A stretch of DNA of 64,000 nucleotides from Methylobacillus arboreus (lineage in GTDB: Bacteria; Pseudomonadota; Gammaproteobacteria; Burkholderiales; Methylophilaceae): positions 434,001 to 498,000 of the forward strand of contig NZ_JAJAVC010000003.1 in assembly GCF_020532725.1 (NCBI RefSeq), given 5' to 3'. The notes under the pieces are model-generated. The model searched no databases, was not told the origin of the DNA, and saw only the letters and a list, made by a program, of their open reading frames with translations. Of the stretch, positions 36,180 through 46,155 are shown piece after piece. A program made the translations under genes and the position numbers. How positions within the stretch are numbered: the first letter of the stretch is position 1; each line of letters opens with the position of its first letter.

Positions 36180-36572
36180 TCAGGCCTCGATGAAGTCGCC
36201 GTCGAGATAAAGCCACTGTCCTGCCTGGCAGACAAAGCGACTGGCCTCGTGCAGTTTTTCCGCCTTGCCGTTTACCTTGTATCGGGCGACAAACTCGACT
36301 TCTGCCAGGTCTTCTCCAGTATTCTCATGCCGGAGTATATCCAGTCCCAGCCATTTAGCTGGCTGCTCGTCGGCAAGCCTGAGTACAGAAGGGCGGGTGG
36401 ACGGGTGCCAGGTCTTAAGCAAATAGTCTTCCAGCCCCAATACATAGGCCGCATAGCGCGAGCGCATGAGCGCTTCGGCGCTGGGTGCGGCTTCTCCTTC
36501 ATGCCAGCGCGCGCAGCACTGGCGGTAGGCAAGGCCGCTATGGCAGGGGCAGTGTGCTGTCTGCGGTTTCAT
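36180..36572 (-). CDS. YchJ family (UPF0225) SEC-C motif protein
   Basis: 130 residues, complete. The N-terminus carries a zinc-binding SEC-C-like cluster (CPCHSGLAYRQCC); the central NTF2-like domain contains SRYAAYVLGLEDYLLKTWH and the C-terminal half EVEFVARYKVNGKAEKLHE. These match the YchJ/UPF0225 family of unknown function. It starts 6 bp after prfC and ends 2 bp before the glycosyltransferase, so the three genes likely form one transcript. Confidence 0.92.
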   Translation of the reverse strand: MKPQTAHCPCHSGLAYRQCCARWHEGEAAPSAEALMRSRYAAYVLGLEDYLLKTWHPSTRPSVLRLADEQPAKWLGLDILRHENTGEDLAEVEFVARYKVNGKAEKLHEASRFVCQAGQWLYLDGDFIEA

Positions 36573-36578
36573 ATCCCG

Positions 36579-38153
36579 CTAGAATATCTCGCGAGTTTCC
36601 AGGAACTCAAGCTCTGGGTAGCGTTCCTGCGCCATTTGCAGGTTGACGCGGTTAGGCGCGAGATAGACGTACTCATCATTGCCGTCGAGTGCGACATTGA
36701 AACCGTACTTGTCCGCAATCGCCTTGAGGTCGGCATCCGGGCCGCGCAGCCAGCGCGCGGTTGAGCAATCGTAATTCTCGAATACCACATCCACGCCATA
36801 TTCATGTTCCAGACGATGAGCGACTACGTCGAATTGCAAAGTGCCGATTGCACCCAAGATCAGGTCATTGGAAAGCAAAGGCTTGAACAGTTGCGAGGCG
36901 CCTTCTTCGGCAAGTTGCTTGAGGCCGATCTGTAGCTGCTTCATTTTCATTGGGTTCTTGATGCGCGCCCGGCGGAAGTATTCCGGCGCAAATGAAGGAA
37001 TGCCGATGAATTTGAGGTTCTCACCTTCGGTAAAGGTGTCGCCCAGCTTGACCGTACCATGGTTGGGAATGCCGATGATGTCACCGGAGTAAGCCTCATC
37101 CATGGTGGTTCTATCCTGTGCCATGAAAGTGATGGCATTGTTCACCGATAATGTCTTGCCACTCGCCACCTGCTTGATTTTCATGCCGCGTTCAAAACGC
37201 CCGGAGCAGATGCGCAGAAATGCAATGCGGTCGCGGTGCTTGGGGTCCATGTTGGCTTGTATCTTGAAGACAAAGCCCGAGAATTTCTCTTCCTCAGGCG
37301 CCACGCTCCGGCTGGCGGTGTTGCGCGGCAGCGGCGCGGGGGACAGTTCAATAACGGCATCCAGCAGCGATTGTACGCCGAAGTTGTTGATGGCCGAGCC
37401 GAAGAATACCGGGGTTTGCTTGCCATTGAGGTAGGCCTGTTTGTCGAAAGCATTGGAAGCGCCGCGCACCAATTCTACATCCACACGCAGGTTATCCGCT
37501 TGCGAGCCGATCAGTTCGTCCAGGCGCGGGTTGTCCAGGCCCTGGATGATTTCCGCCGTGCCTTTTTCCGCATGAGGATCGAAGAAGCTGATCGTGTCAT
37601 TGTATAAATGGTAGACCCCGCGGAAGCTCTTGCCCATGCCTATCGGCCAGGTCATGGGGGCGCATTGCATACCCAATGTGGATTCGATCTCGTCGAGCAA
37701 TTCGATGGGCGCGCGCGATTCCCGGTCCAGCTTGTTGATGAAGGTGAGGATGGGCGTATCGCGCATGCGGCAGACATTGAGCAGCTTGATGGTTTGCGCT
37801 TCCACGCCGTTGACCGAGTCAATCACCATGACGGCGGAATCCACGGCAGTCAGGGTGCGGTAGGTATCTTCGGAAAAGTCGTCGTGGCCCGGGGTATCGA
37901 GCAGGTTGACCATATGCTCGCGGTAGGGGAACTGCATCACCGAGGATGTGACGGAAATACCGCGCTGCTTTTCCAGCTCCATCCAGTCTGAGGTGGCATG
38001 GCGCGCTGCCTTGCGTCCGCGCACCTCGCCCGCTACCTGGATGGCACCGCCGAACCAGAGGAGTTTTTCGGTGAGGGTGGTTTTACCCGCATCCGGGTGG
38101 GAGATAATCGCAAAGGTGCGACGGCGCTGGATTTCTGAACTCAAGCTGGACAT
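36579..38153 (-). CDS. prfC: peptide chain release factor 3
   Basis: 524 residues. RF3 is the GTPase that recycles RF1/RF2 after termination. G1 motif [16 protein letters not shown]3 [15 protein letters not shown]4 [11 protein letters not shown], and the RF3-specific insert [20 protein letters not shown] are all visible. The C-terminal domain ends [13 protein letters not shown]. It is the first gene of a probable prfC-ychJ-glycosyltransferase transcript. Identification is firm. Confidence 0.97.
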   Translation of the reverse strand: MSSLSSEIQRRRTFAIISHPDAGKTTLTEKLLWFGGAIQVAGEVRGRKAARHATSDWMELEKQRGISVTSSVMQFPYREHMVNLLDTPGHDDFSEDTYRTLTAVDSAVMVIDSVNGVEAQTIKLLNVCRMRDTPILTFINKLDRESRAPIELLDEIESTLGMQCAPMTWPIGMGKSFRGVYHLYNDTISFFDPHAEKGTAEIIQGLDNPRLDELIGSQADNLRVDVELVRGASNAFDKQAYLNGKQTPVFFGSAINNFGVQSLLDAVIELSPAPLPRNTASRSVAPEEEKFSGFVFKIQANMDPKHRDRIAFLRICSGRFERGMKIKQVASGKTLSVNNAITFMAQDRTTMDEAYSGDIIGIPNHGTVKLGDTFTEGENLKFIGIPSFAPEYFRRARIKNPMKMKQLQIGLKQLAEEGASQLFKPLLSNDLILGAIGTLQFDVVAHRLEHEYGVDVVFENYDCSTARWLRGPDADLKAIADKYGFNVALDGNDEYVYLAPNRVNLQMAQERYPELEFLETREIF

Positions 38154-38383
38154 ATAAGACTTTGAAAGCTGGGCAAAGGCGCTATTTTACCTTTTTGTGC
38201 CGGAGTTCCGCTGTTTTTATGTTCAGGGGTATGATGCCCCTGAATCGACCGGCTGACGCGATAGGCTTTAATCAATATGTGAAACATCATATTGCTGAGT
38301 CTCGGGTTTTTCTATAATGCAAACAACTGTGCTTACCAAATAACTGCACTCGGAACAACTCACAATAAAAAAACGGAGGGGAC

Positions 38384-38749
38384 TTGGATAAACAGGTGCG
38401 ACGGGCGTTGATTGTCGAAGATTATCAGGCAGCGGCGGAAACGTTCAAGGAATTGCTGGAAATGTTCGGCTTTCAGGTGGATTATGTCATGGCGGGTGCT
38501 GATGCAGCGCGCGCAGTTTCCCTGGATGATTATGATGTCGTATTCATGGACTTGAATCTTCCGGATATCTCAGGGCTTGCACTGGTCAAGCAATTACGTG
38601 CATTGTTGCCGGAAAAATTACCAAAGTTTGTTGCGGTAAGTGGGTTTGCCAAGAGTGACCTCGGAGTGGAAGCCAGTGAGTTGTTTGATTTCTACCTGGA
38701 AAAACCGATAGATATTGCTACCCTGGAACCCATACTGCAATCTATTTGA
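38384..38749 (+). CDS. single-domain response regulator (CheY-like)
   Basis: 121 residues from TTG 38384, preceded by a strong GGAGGGG ribosome-binding site. It is a lone receiver domain: acidic residues near the start (IVEDYQAAAE), phospho-acceptor aspartate in VVFMDLNLPD, and a lysine in FYLEKPID. There is no output domain. The stop overlaps the next gene (TTGA), which encodes a histidine-kinase-like protein, so the two are coupled. It most likely relays phosphate within a phosphorelay; the final output is not in the window. Confidence 0.85.
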   Translation: MDKQVRRALIVEDYQAAAETFKELLEMFGFQVDYVMAGADAARAVSLDDYDVVFMDLNLPDISGLALVKQLRALLPEKLPKFVAVSGFAKSDLGVEASELFDFYLEKPIDIATLEPILQSI

Positions 38750-39426
38750 CAAGGTTGAATGCATTGGAATCTCCAATAACAATACAACAACAGCAGGAGT
38801 GGGTGGTCGCCGGTATCAGGCATGAGATATTCATGCGGGTTTTTCCTACCTTGAGACATGGCCTGGTCGGCCCGATTTCAATTGCGCGCATGAGTGTGTC
38901 CATCGTACGGCGCCTGCTGTCCAGAGGCGAGGTAAACAAGGCAATGCTGAACGAGCCAGTTGAGCGGATGGACCAGCAACTGGCCGAGGCCGTCACAGGA
39001 ATACGCGCCTTGCAGACATGGGAGCCGGAAGCGAAAGGCACGGCGATCCCGGCCGAAGTGTTGCGCCAGGGGATTGCCTTGATGACGGCCTCACTGGCTT
39101 TGCGTGACATCAAGCTGGATTATGTACCCAGTGATACCCAGGATCTTGATGAAGTGCGTCACCAGCCGTTTCTTTATGCCTGGTTGGCGCTGCTGTGCTA
39201 TTTCGAGGACAGGCTGAGCGAACCTGCTACCTTGCGTATCGAGCAAAAAGAACCCAAGTCTGTGTGTGTGGAAATAACACGCTCCTTGTATGATGCCAAT
39301 CAGGTCAAGCCCAAGCCAAGCGTGCGCGCCAATATCATTGACCAGGCTGCGTTGGAAACTGTTGCAGCCGCCGGTGGTTTGCGTCTGACTTTCGGTGAGG
39401 AGTGGGTGAGCTTCAGCTGGGCATAG
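38746..39426 (+). CDS. histidine-kinase-like or phosphotransfer partner protein
   Basis: 226 residues, start TTG 38746 (overlapping the previous stop) or TTG 38755. No membrane spans. A helical hairpin around residues 25-80 contains an H-box-like segment (TLRHGLVGPISIARMS), with the histidine a candidate phosphorylation site. The rest is compatible with a kinase ATPase fold, but I cannot find a proper N box or glycine-rich G boxes. I therefore suspect a catalytically degenerate kinase or ChpT-like phosphotransferase paired with the receiver protein just upstream. The family assignment is tentative. Confidence 0.55.
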   Translation: MTRLNALESPITIQQQQEWVVAGIRHEIFMRVFPTLRHGLVGPISIARMSVSIVRRLLSRGEVNKAMLNEPVERMDQQLAEAVTGIRALQTWEPEAKGTAIPAEVLRQGIALMTASLALRDIKLDYVPSDTQDLDEVRHQPFLYAWLALLCYFEDRLSEPATLRIEQKEPKSVCVEITRSLYDANQVKPKPSVRANIIDQAALETVAAAGGLRLTFGEEWVSFSWA

Positions 39427-39445
39427 TCATATGCCAGGATCAGTC

Positions 39446-40171
39446 TCAGCAAAGCAAGGGCCGGGGTTTTAACGGCGCATAGAAATAATCCGCCAGGCTT
39501 GCCAGCATTTTTTCATCATAGATGGTCAGCATATTGTTACCGATGCTATGCAGCCCGAGCTTTTCCAGCTTGCGCAGTGTCTTGTTGGTGTGGGCAAGCG
39601 ACAAGCCCAGTGAGTCGGCGATTTCCTGCTGGGTCAGCGGAAAAGGAATGCTTTTGCCGGGCGTGGGATAGATCGACTTGTAGCGTTTGTAGAGATGCAA
39701 CAGCAGCATGGCGATTTTCTCCAATCCGCTGCGCGCGCCGACATTGACCAGGTTGTCATCGACAACGCGTTCCTCTTGGGCACACAGCCAGGTGATATCG
39801 TATGCCAGGGCAGGGTAATGCTCATAAAGCGACCAGAGCCTGTTCTTGTCGAGTTCGCACAATGTCACCGGCGTCAACGATTGTACACTGCTGTCGCTGT
39901 TGTCCAGCAGGTTCTGCTGCAACCCGATCAAATCTCCCGGCAACAGGAAGTTGAGGATCTGGCGGTTGCCGTTCTTGAGTGTGCGGTAACGGTAGGCCCA
40001 GCCATCAAGCAGGGTATAAAGCTGTGCCGAACTGGCACCTTCTTTTACCAGAATCCTGCCTGCGGGATAAGTGAGCTGGCGCAGCTTGAGTTTGTTGATA
40101 AATTTGATTTCCTCAGGCTGGTGGGTTTTAAAGGCTTTTTGTTGCCGCAGGTACTCACTTAGCTCGTCCAT
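39446..40171 (-). CDS. Crp/Fnr family transcriptional regulator
   Basis: 241 residues. The N-terminal cyclic-nucleotide-binding-like beta barrel (about 30-140, including GASSAQLYTLLDGWAYRYRT) is followed by a helix-turn-helix with FPLTQQEIADSLGLSLAHTN. There is no cluster of N-terminal cysteines as in FNR, so oxygen sensing through an iron-sulfur cluster is unlikely; the effector is unknown. It is followed by converging genes and preceded by a persulfide-dioxygenase-like gene in the same direction; a palindromic sequence before that gene could be its operator. Confidence 0.88.
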   Translation of the reverse strand: MDELSEYLRQQKAFKTHQPEEIKFINKLKLRQLTYPAGRILVKEGASSAQLYTLLDGWAYRYRTLKNGNRQILNFLLPGDLIGLQQNLLDNSDSSVQSLTPVTLCELDKNRLWSLYEHYPALAYDITWLCAQEERVVDDNLVNVGARSGLEKIAMLLLHLYKRYKSIYPTPGKSIPFPLTQQEIADSLGLSLAHTNKTLRKLEKLGLHSIGNNMLTIYDEKMLASLADYFYAPLKPRPLLC

Positions 40172-40244
40172 AAAAGATTCTCTTGGGATTAGTTAATTTA
40201 AAATGATCTGGGATATTTGTCGGGGTTGCTTGCGCAAGTCCTAC

Positions 40245-40943
40245 TTAGCCATGGGGCAGGGCTTCTATCCCCAATTTCCTGTTGGCTGGTACTGCCACAT
40301 CGAGCATCTCAGGTTTTGGCAGATCCAGTGCCTGCATGATGGCAATGAATGCCTCCCGTGACTTGCCTGCCAGCCGTGGGTTGATGGCTTTTTCCTGGCC
40401 TATGGCACTGACGCGATAACCCTTGTAATCATGTCCCGGATAGACCAGTGTTTCATCCGGCAATGTGAACAGCTTGTTGGTGATGCTGTCATAAAGCGTC
40501 CCGGCGTCCCCTCCCTGAAAATCAGTCCGTCCACAGCCATTGATCAATAATGAATCTCCGGTGAACACGCGGTCATCCACCAGGTAACTGACGCTGCCTA
40601 CCGTATGGCCCGGCGTTGCCAGCACATGGACGGTGTGCTGGCCCAGGCTTAGCTGGTCCCCATGCTGCAATTGCAGGTCGGCAGACAAGGCATTGCAATG
40701 GCTGCCGATGCCTGTGAGGGTGTTGGTTTCCTGGCGCAACAGGCCGCTGGCCGTAATATGGTCGGCATGCACGTGGGTTTCCAGGGAGTATTTCAGTACC
40801 AGGCCATGTTGTTCCAGCAATGTGAGGTAATGCTGGAATCCTGAATCCACGGGGTCGATCAACAATGCTTCCTTGCTGGATTCATCGCCGAGCAGATAGG
40901 TATAGGTAGAGGATTCCTGGTCAAACAGTTGCCTGAATATCAT
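40245..40943 (-). CDS. ETHE1-like metallo-beta-lactamase fold enzyme (persulfide dioxygenase type)
   Basis: 232 residues. Metal-binding motif THVHADH gives His57, His59, Asp61 and His62; further ligands are His113 (TPGHTVG) and Asp130 (FTGDSLL). The NGCGRTDFQGG segment is characteristic of ETHE1/Blh-type persulfide dioxygenases, which use one iron to oxidise glutathione persulfide to sulfite. A DUF442-type sulfur protein lies about 2.6 kb to the right. Substrate assignment follows the family; glyoxalase II is less likely because of the GCGRTDF motif. Confidence 0.85.
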   Translation of the reverse strand: MIFRQLFDQESSTYTYLLGDESSKEALLIDPVDSGFQHYLTLLEQHGLVLKYSLETHVHADHITASGLLRQETNTLTGIGSHCNALSADLQLQHGDQLSLGQHTVHVLATPGHTVGSVSYLVDDRVFTGDSLLINGCGRTDFQGGDAGTLYDSITNKLFTLPDETLVYPGHDYKGYRVSAIGQEKAINPRLAGKSREAFIAIMQALDLPKPEMLDVAVPANRKLGIEALPHG

Positions 40944-41330
40944 TGAGGCTCCTTTCTTGATTTTTATCGGTTGATCCTCGGGGCAAGGGTGTCAATCTCG
41001 AGCTGACACAATAGAAGACAACGGCTTCCCGAACTATGTTCCTAGCGGATATTAACGCATCGATAAAAATCCGGAACCAAAGTTTTTTCAGGCGGATGGC
41101 AATCAACGGACAGGCATCGTGTCACCGGTACAAATGTTGCCTCAGTCCTACAAGCAAGCCGTTTTCAAGATCGTTAGGGTACTGGCGAATTCCGGGTGTT
41201 CTTCATCGCATCAGATTGAATCGAAAGACCAAATAGCCGAACAGTAACGAAAATATGTTATGGTAAAAAAGTCATCATTCATTTCACTATCGAGGTGAAC
41301 CCGCGTAATCATCAGTGTTAAGGATTTTTA
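40944..41330. other. intergenic region between divergent genes
   Basis: 387 bp between the persulfide-dioxygenase-like gene and the mannitol-1-phosphate dehydrogenase fusion. It must hold both promoters, but I cannot fix them. The only clear element is the palindrome listed at 40989-41009. No small gene is convincing. Confidence 0.4.
40989..41009. promoter_or_regulatory. possible operator palindrome upstream of ETHE1-like gene
   Basis: GTGTCA and TGACAC separated by nine bases, 46 bp before the start of the ETHE1-like gene. Dyad symmetry resembles a dimer-binding site and the neighbouring regulator is of the Crp/Fnr type, but spacing differs from the classical CRP or FNR box. Confidence 0.3.
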
Positions 41331-43517
41331 ATGATTTTCAAGGAAAGACTCATCCATGCCGCCATATTTGATATGGATGGCACCATGTTCGATACTGAAC
41401 GCCTCCGCTTTACCACCATCAAGCAAGCTTCTGCCGAATTATTCGGCGAAACCATCAGCGATGAAATCCTGATCGGCTCCCTGGGCCTGAGTGCCAAAAG
41501 GGCAGAAGAGCTCGCCAAAAGCCGTTATGGCGAACACTATCCATATGCCGCGATCCGCAAGCGTGCAGATGAGCTGGAACTGGCGCATGTGCGCAAGCAT
41601 GGCGTGCCGATAAAGCCGGGCCTGTATGAAATCCTCGAGCGCCTCAAACGCAATGGCTTGTTGATGGCGGTAGCGACATCCAGCCGCCGTGCGATTGCCG
41701 AGGAATACCTAATCAATGCCAATGTCATGAAATATTTCGACATCACGGTGTGTGGCGACGAGGTCAAGCAGGGCAAGCCCCATCCCGAGATTTTCCGCAC
41801 TGCCGCCGCAGAGCTTAATTGCCTGCCCGAGCATTGCTTGATGTTCGAAGATTCAGAAAACGGTTTGCTGTCTGCTTCAGGGGCTGGCGGCCTGCCTATC
41901 CTGGTGAAAGATATCAAGGAACCACGGCCGGAAATCAAACAACTGGCTTACCAGGCATACGAAAGCATGCCGGATTTCCTCGCCGATCTCACCAAGTTCA
42001 CACCCAATCTGCCCAAACCCAAGCTGACCGACGCCTTCCCACAGACAGTCAACCATGTGCGGGCTGGTATTCATGGTTTTGGTGCGATGGGGGGCGGATA
42101 TCTTGCGCAGATTTTCTCACATTGGGATGGCTATACCCGGCCCTATGAAATTATCGGCGCCAGTAAAAATGCGACGCTGCGCAGCCTGGTCAATGCGTTT
42201 GGCAAGTACGAGGTGAGCTACGGCAATCTGGCATTTCAGCAGGCCATAGACCGTATTCGCCTGATCGATATGGCAGATGAGGCTGCGGTGTGTGATATGT
42301 ATGCCGTTTCGGAAATTATCGGCCTGTGCCTGCCGGAAGCTGCGATCAAGCAGCAGGCCGGCATGATTGCCAAGGGGCTGATTGCGCGTTACCAGAACGG
42401 TGCAAGACCGCTCACCATTCTTGTAGTGCTCAACAAGCTGGGCGGTGCGGCATTCGTGAAGCGCCAGGTGAGGGAAGCCATGCAGCGCATGCTGGGCGTC
42501 CAGCAAGTTGAGCAGGTGATGGAGATTGCGTGTTTTACCGAAACCGTGGTTAACCGCATGGTGTCAAAAATACCGAAAGAAATTCTATTGAAGCAGGTGA
42601 GGATTAATTTCGCTAGTTTTGAAAAGCATACCCAGCATAAGCTGCTGGGCCCTGCCGGCAATGTGGCGCCCCTGCATCAGGAGGCTGCGCTCCTGGCCGA
42701 GCCTGACCTTGGCAAGATCGTGAGCCAGTTGCGCCATGCCTCCCATCTCAACCGTGCCCTGGACCAGTTGGGCGTTACTTTGTTTGAAAGCGGGCCGGAC
42801 ATGGTGCTTTATGCCAAGAAGGGCGGCAAGATACTCGAGCGCTTGCGCCAGGTGCAGACCGTGGACAACATTGCCGAAATCCAGGCGATCAAGAACCGGC
42901 TCCTGAATGGCACCCATGCGATCATTGCCTGGTATGCCAGCCTGCTTGGTTACCAGACCATAGGTCAGGGCATGGGGGACGAACGTGTAGTCATGCTGGT
43001 CAAGCGCCTGGTCAATAACGAAATCAAGCCGGCCATGCTCCGCGAAAACCCGGCATTGGCCGAGTACATCAACACTTCATTCGTCAATAGCTTTATTTCC
43101 CGCTGTAAGGCCTCCTTCAAGGACCCATGCCGCCGTATTGGTCGCGATCCGTTGCGCAAGCTGCAGCGCAAGGAGCGCATCATGGGCAGTATAGAGCTTG
43201 CCGCACGTCATGGCATTGCCACTCCCATGCTGGAGTTCGGTGCGGCGCTGGGCATCCTGTACTCGCTGCGCCTGGTGACGCCTGAGGACAAGGAGTGCCA
43301 GCGCATCAAGGCGTTGTTTGAGGCAAATCATTCGGTGGCGGATGTGCTGGCATTCAATGGCGATTACCATGGCAAACCTTATCAAGGGCTGAATGCAGAG
43401 CTGGATACCGCCCTGATCGAAAGAGTGGCAGAGCATCTGCGCCAGCTGACCAATCCGGCTTCCGCGCATTGGCAATGGCCGCTGAGTTATAACTATGCGG
43501 ACGAGTTGGCTTCCTGA
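41331..43517 (+). CDS. mtlD: bifunctional mannitol-1-phosphate phosphatase/dehydrogenase
   Basis: 728 residues, a fusion. The N-terminal 220 residues are a HAD phosphatase: motif I AIFDMDGTMFD (Asp14 nucleophile, Asp16), motif II ATSSRR, motif III/IV KPHPEIF and FEDSENGL. From about residue 245 a mannitol-1-phosphate dehydrogenase-type fold follows, starting with a nucleotide-binding GIHGFGAMGGGYLAQIF and continuing through FESGPDMVLYAKKGGK to the end. The same domain order occurs in the bifunctional MtlD of Acinetobacter baylyi, which makes mannitol from fructose-6-phosphate as an osmolyte. The gene stands alone, without a mannitol uptake system, which fits synthesis rather than catabolism. 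Confidence 0.85.
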   Translation: MIFKERLIHAAIFDMDGTMFDTERLRFTTIKQASAELFGETISDEILIGSLGLSAKRAEELAKSRYGEHYPYAAIRKRADELELAHVRKHGVPIKPGLYEILERLKRNGLLMAVATSSRRAIAEEYLINANVMKYFDITVCGDEVKQGKPHPEIFRTAAAELNCLPEHCLMFEDSENGLLSASGAGGLPILVKDIKEPRPEIKQLAYQAYESMPDFLADLTKFTPNLPKPKLTDAFPQTVNHVRAGIHGFGAMGGGYLAQIFSHWDGYTRPYEIIGASKNATLRSLVNAFGKYEVSYGNLAFQQAIDRIRLIDMADEAAVCDMYAVSEIIGLCLPEAAIKQQAGMIAKGLIARYQNGARPLTILVVLNKLGGAAFVKRQVREAMQRMLGVQQVEQVMEIACFTETVVNRMVSKIPKEILLKQVRINFASFEKHTQHKLLGPAGNVAPLHQEAALLAEPDLGKIVSQLRHASHLNRALDQLGVTLFESGPDMVLYAKKGGKILERLRQVQTVDNIAEIQAIKNRLLNGTHAIIAWYASLLGYQTIGQGMGDERVVMLVKRLVNNEIKPAMLRENPALAEYINTSFVNSFISRCKASFKDPCRRIGRDPLRKLQRKERIMGSIELAARHGIATPMLEFGAALGILYSLRLVTPEDKECQRIKALFEANHSVADVLAFNGDYHGKPYQGLNAELDTALIERVAEHLRQLTNPASAHWQWPLSYNYADELAS

Positions 43518-43573
43518 GGCGTGATGGGACTGGGCTCTCATGATATATTGACGTCGTTACAGGAGGAGCAACT

Positions 43574-43924
43574 ATGACGATCAATATCAAAAACATCAAC
43601 GAGCAGTTCAGCAGCTGTCCACAGCTGACCGTAGACCAGGTGCCCGAGGCTGTTTCAGCGGGTTTCAAGACCATTATCAATAACCGCCCTGATGGTGAAG
43701 GCGGCCCTGAGCAGCCAAAGAGCGAGGAAATACGCCAGGCGGCCGAATCCAACGGTCTCAAGTATGTGCATATCCCAGTGGTTCAAGGTCAGTTGACCCA
43801 GGCCCAGGTAGATGAATTGGCGGCACTGCTTCCAGACTTGCCGACGCCTATTCTTGGTTTCTGCAAGGGTGGTGTGCGTGCAGCCAATATCTATCAGCAT
43901 GCGCTTGTAAAAAGCGGGCAGTAA
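43574..43924 (+). CDS. DUF442 / TIGR01244 family phosphatase- or rhodanese-like protein
   Basis: 116 residues with a good ribosome-binding site (CAGGAGGAG). The fold is of the cysteine-phosphatase/rhodanese type, with an active-site loop FCKGGVRA near residue 97 and an N-terminal segment PEAVSAGFKTIINNRPDGEG typical of the DUF442/TIGR01244 family. This domain is fused to ETHE1-like persulfide dioxygenase in the BigR-regulated Blh proteins, so it may act in sulfide oxidation together with the ETHE1-like gene 2.6 kb to the left. The substrate is unproven. Confidence 0.87.
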   Translation: MTINIKNINEQFSSCPQLTVDQVPEAVSAGFKTIINNRPDGEGGPEQPKSEEIRQAAESNGLKYVHIPVVQGQLTQAQVDELAALLPDLPTPILGFCKGGVRAANIYQHALVKSGQ

Positions 43925-43936
43925 ACCTCTCTAAAA

Positions 43937-44059
43937 CCAAGGGCGAGCGCAGCGAAGCCAAAAGGCGACCCAATTGCCCGCGACATCCCCTGCGCTGCTC
44001 GGTGCGGTCCCATGGAAGGGAAGTCAAACCCGCCTTGGCTTCGCTGCGCTCGCCCTTGG
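43937..44059. repeat. 25-bp perfect inverted repeat between converging genes
   Basis: CCAAGGGCGAGCGCAGCGAA and five more bases (43937-43961) recur as the exact reverse complement at 44035-44059, separated by 73 bp. It lies between the DUF442 gene and acs, which converge. It could terminate both transcripts or be a repeat element; there is no T-run. Confidence 0.7.
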
Positions 44060-44079
44060 TGAGCGAGTGCAGTGCTGGC

Positions 44080-46044
44080 TTAACCCACTGTCTGTTTAAG
44101 TTGCTCCAGGATCGCCGGATTATCCAGGGTTGAAATATCCGAGGTGATTTCTTCGCCTTTGGCCAGGGAGCGCAGCAGGCGGCGCATGATCTTGCCGGAG
44201 CGGGTCTTGGGCAGGTTTTCGCCAAAGCGGATTTCATCCGGCTTGGCAATCGGGCCGATTTCCTTGCCTACCCAGTCGCGTAATTGTGCTGCAATGGTTT
44301 TTGCGTCGTCGCCTTCAGGGCGCTCACCCTTGAGGACGACATAGGCCACGATGGATTCACCCTTGATTTCGTGCGGCCTGCCCACGATCGCAGCTTCAGC
44401 AACGAGCGGGTTGGCAACCAGCGCTGACTCGATTTCCATGGTGCCCAGGCGGTGGCCGGATACGTTGAGCACGTCGTCGATGCGGCCCATGATCCAGAAA
44501 TAGCCGTCTTCGTCGCGGTGCGCGGAATCGCCCGCCAGGTAGAGACCCTTGAGTTCTTCCGGGAAATAGGCTTTCCTGAAACGCTCGGGGTTGCCCCAGA
44601 TATTGCGGATCATGGAAGGCCAGGGTTTTTTCACGACAAGCAGGCCGCCGCCAGTGCCGTCGATGTGGGTGCCGTCTTCCTCGACGATATCCATGATGAT
44701 GCCGGGCAGCGGACGTGTACAGGAGCCGGGCTTGAGGTTGATCGCACCGGGCAGGGGAGCAATCATGTGCGAGCCGGTCTCGGTCTGCCACCAGGTGTCG
44801 GCAATCGGGCAGCGTTCCTTGCCGACGACCTTGTGATACCACATCCAGGCTTCTGGATTGATCGGTTCACCCACTGTACCGAGCAGGCGCAGGCTGGAGA
44901 GGTCATAGCGGTTTGGCAGGTCGCCACCCAGTTTGATGAGGGAGCGGATTGCGGTGGGGGCGGTATAGAAAATGCTGACCTTGTGGCGTTCGACCATTTG
45001 CCAGAAGCGGCCGGCATCCGGATAGGTGGGCACGCCTTCAAAAACTACCTGAGTGCTGCCCAATGCCAGCGGGCCGTAGGCAACATAGCTATGGCCGGTA
45101 ATCCAGCCCACATCGGCCGTACACCAGTAAATGTCCGTGGCCTTGTGGTCGAATACCCACTTCATGCTCGTGATGGCGCCAAGCAGGTAGCCGCCGGTGG
45201 AGTGCTGCACGCCCTTGGGCGTGCCGGTAGAGCCGGAAGTGTATAGGATGAAGAGCGGATGTTCCGCGTCAACCCAGACCGGTTCGCAATAGTCGCTTTC
45301 AGCAGACTCTATCTCGTGCCACCAGAGATCGCGCTCGGCATGCCAGGCGATATCAATGCCTGTACGTTGATAGACGATGACTTTTTTTATGGCTTCGCAT
45401 CCGCCCTGGCTAATAGCCTCGTCCACTGCAGCCTTGAGGGCAACCGGCTTGCCGCCGCGCACGCCGCCATCGGCGGTAATGACAAGTTTGGCGCCGACAT
45501 CGACGATGCGCTCGTGCAGGCTCTTGGCCGAGAAACCGCCGAATACGACGGAGTGAATGGCGCCGATACGGGCGCAGGCCTGCATGGCGACGATGGCTTC
45601 TATGCTCATCGGCAGGTAGATGATGACGCGGTCGCCCAGGCCGATGCCTTGCTTTTTCAATGCGTTGGCAAAGCGGCATACACGCTGGTGCAGTTCCTTG
45701 TAGGTAATGTTGGTGATTGCGCCATCGTCAGCCTCGAAGATCAGCGCGATCTTGTTGGCGCGCTTTTCCAGGTGACGGTCTATACAGTTGTAGGAAGCAT
45801 TGAGTTTGCCGTCGGCAAACCAGCGGTAAAAAGGAGCATCGGATTCGTCCAGGACCTCGGTAAACGGGGTCTGCCAGTTGATTTCCTGCCGGGCCAGATC
45901 GGCCCAGAAGCCTGTGTAATCCTGTTCAGCCGCATCGCACAAGGCTTGATAGCCTTCCAAGCCCGATACGGTGGCGGCCTGACGGAATGCATCGCGCGGT
46001 GCAAAAATGCGCGTTTCCGTCAGCACGGATTCAATGGACGACAT
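44080..46044 (-). CDS. acs: acetyl-CoA synthetase
   Basis: 654 residues, full length. The enzyme activates acetate to acetyl-CoA through acetyl-AMP. AMP-binding motif [20 protein letters not shown], the [16 protein letters not shown] region, WWQTETGSH and the C-terminal swivel domain with the regulatory lysine in [14 protein letters not shown] are visible. It is divergent from glnE across 111 bp. A methylotroph may use it to scavenge acetate. Confidence 0.97.
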   Translation of the reverse strand: MSSIESVLTETRIFAPRDAFRQAATVSGLEGYQALCDAAEQDYTGFWADLARQEINWQTPFTEVLDESDAPFYRWFADGKLNASYNCIDRHLEKRANKIALIFEADDGAITNITYKELHQRVCRFANALKKQGIGLGDRVIIYLPMSIEAIVAMQACARIGAIHSVVFGGFSAKSLHERIVDVGAKLVITADGGVRGGKPVALKAAVDEAISQGGCEAIKKVIVYQRTGIDIAWHAERDLWWHEIESAESDYCEPVWVDAEHPLFILYTSGSTGTPKGVQHSTGGYLLGAITSMKWVFDHKATDIYWCTADVGWITGHSYVAYGPLALGSTQVVFEGVPTYPDAGRFWQMVERHKVSIFYTAPTAIRSLIKLGGDLPNRYDLSSLRLLGTVGEPINPEAWMWYHKVVGKERCPIADTWWQTETGSHMIAPLPGAINLKPGSCTRPLPGIIMDIVEEDGTHIDGTGGGLLVVKKPWPSMIRNIWGNPERFRKAYFPEELKGLYLAGDSAHRDEDGYFWIMGRIDDVLNVSGHRLGTMEIESALVANPLVAEAAIVGRPHEIKGESIVAYVVLKGERPEGDDAKTIAAQLRDWVGKEIGPIAKPDEIRFGENLPKTRSGKIMRRLLRSLAKGEEITSDISTLDNPAILEQLKQTVG

Positions 46045-46155
46045 AAATACTCCTTCAAAACTCTATAATGAGGTTATGAGTCGAGGTGAAGTCACTTGCT
46101 GTATCACCTTGTAACGTTAGGAAGCGAATTATAACATTTCATTTACAAATTCACG

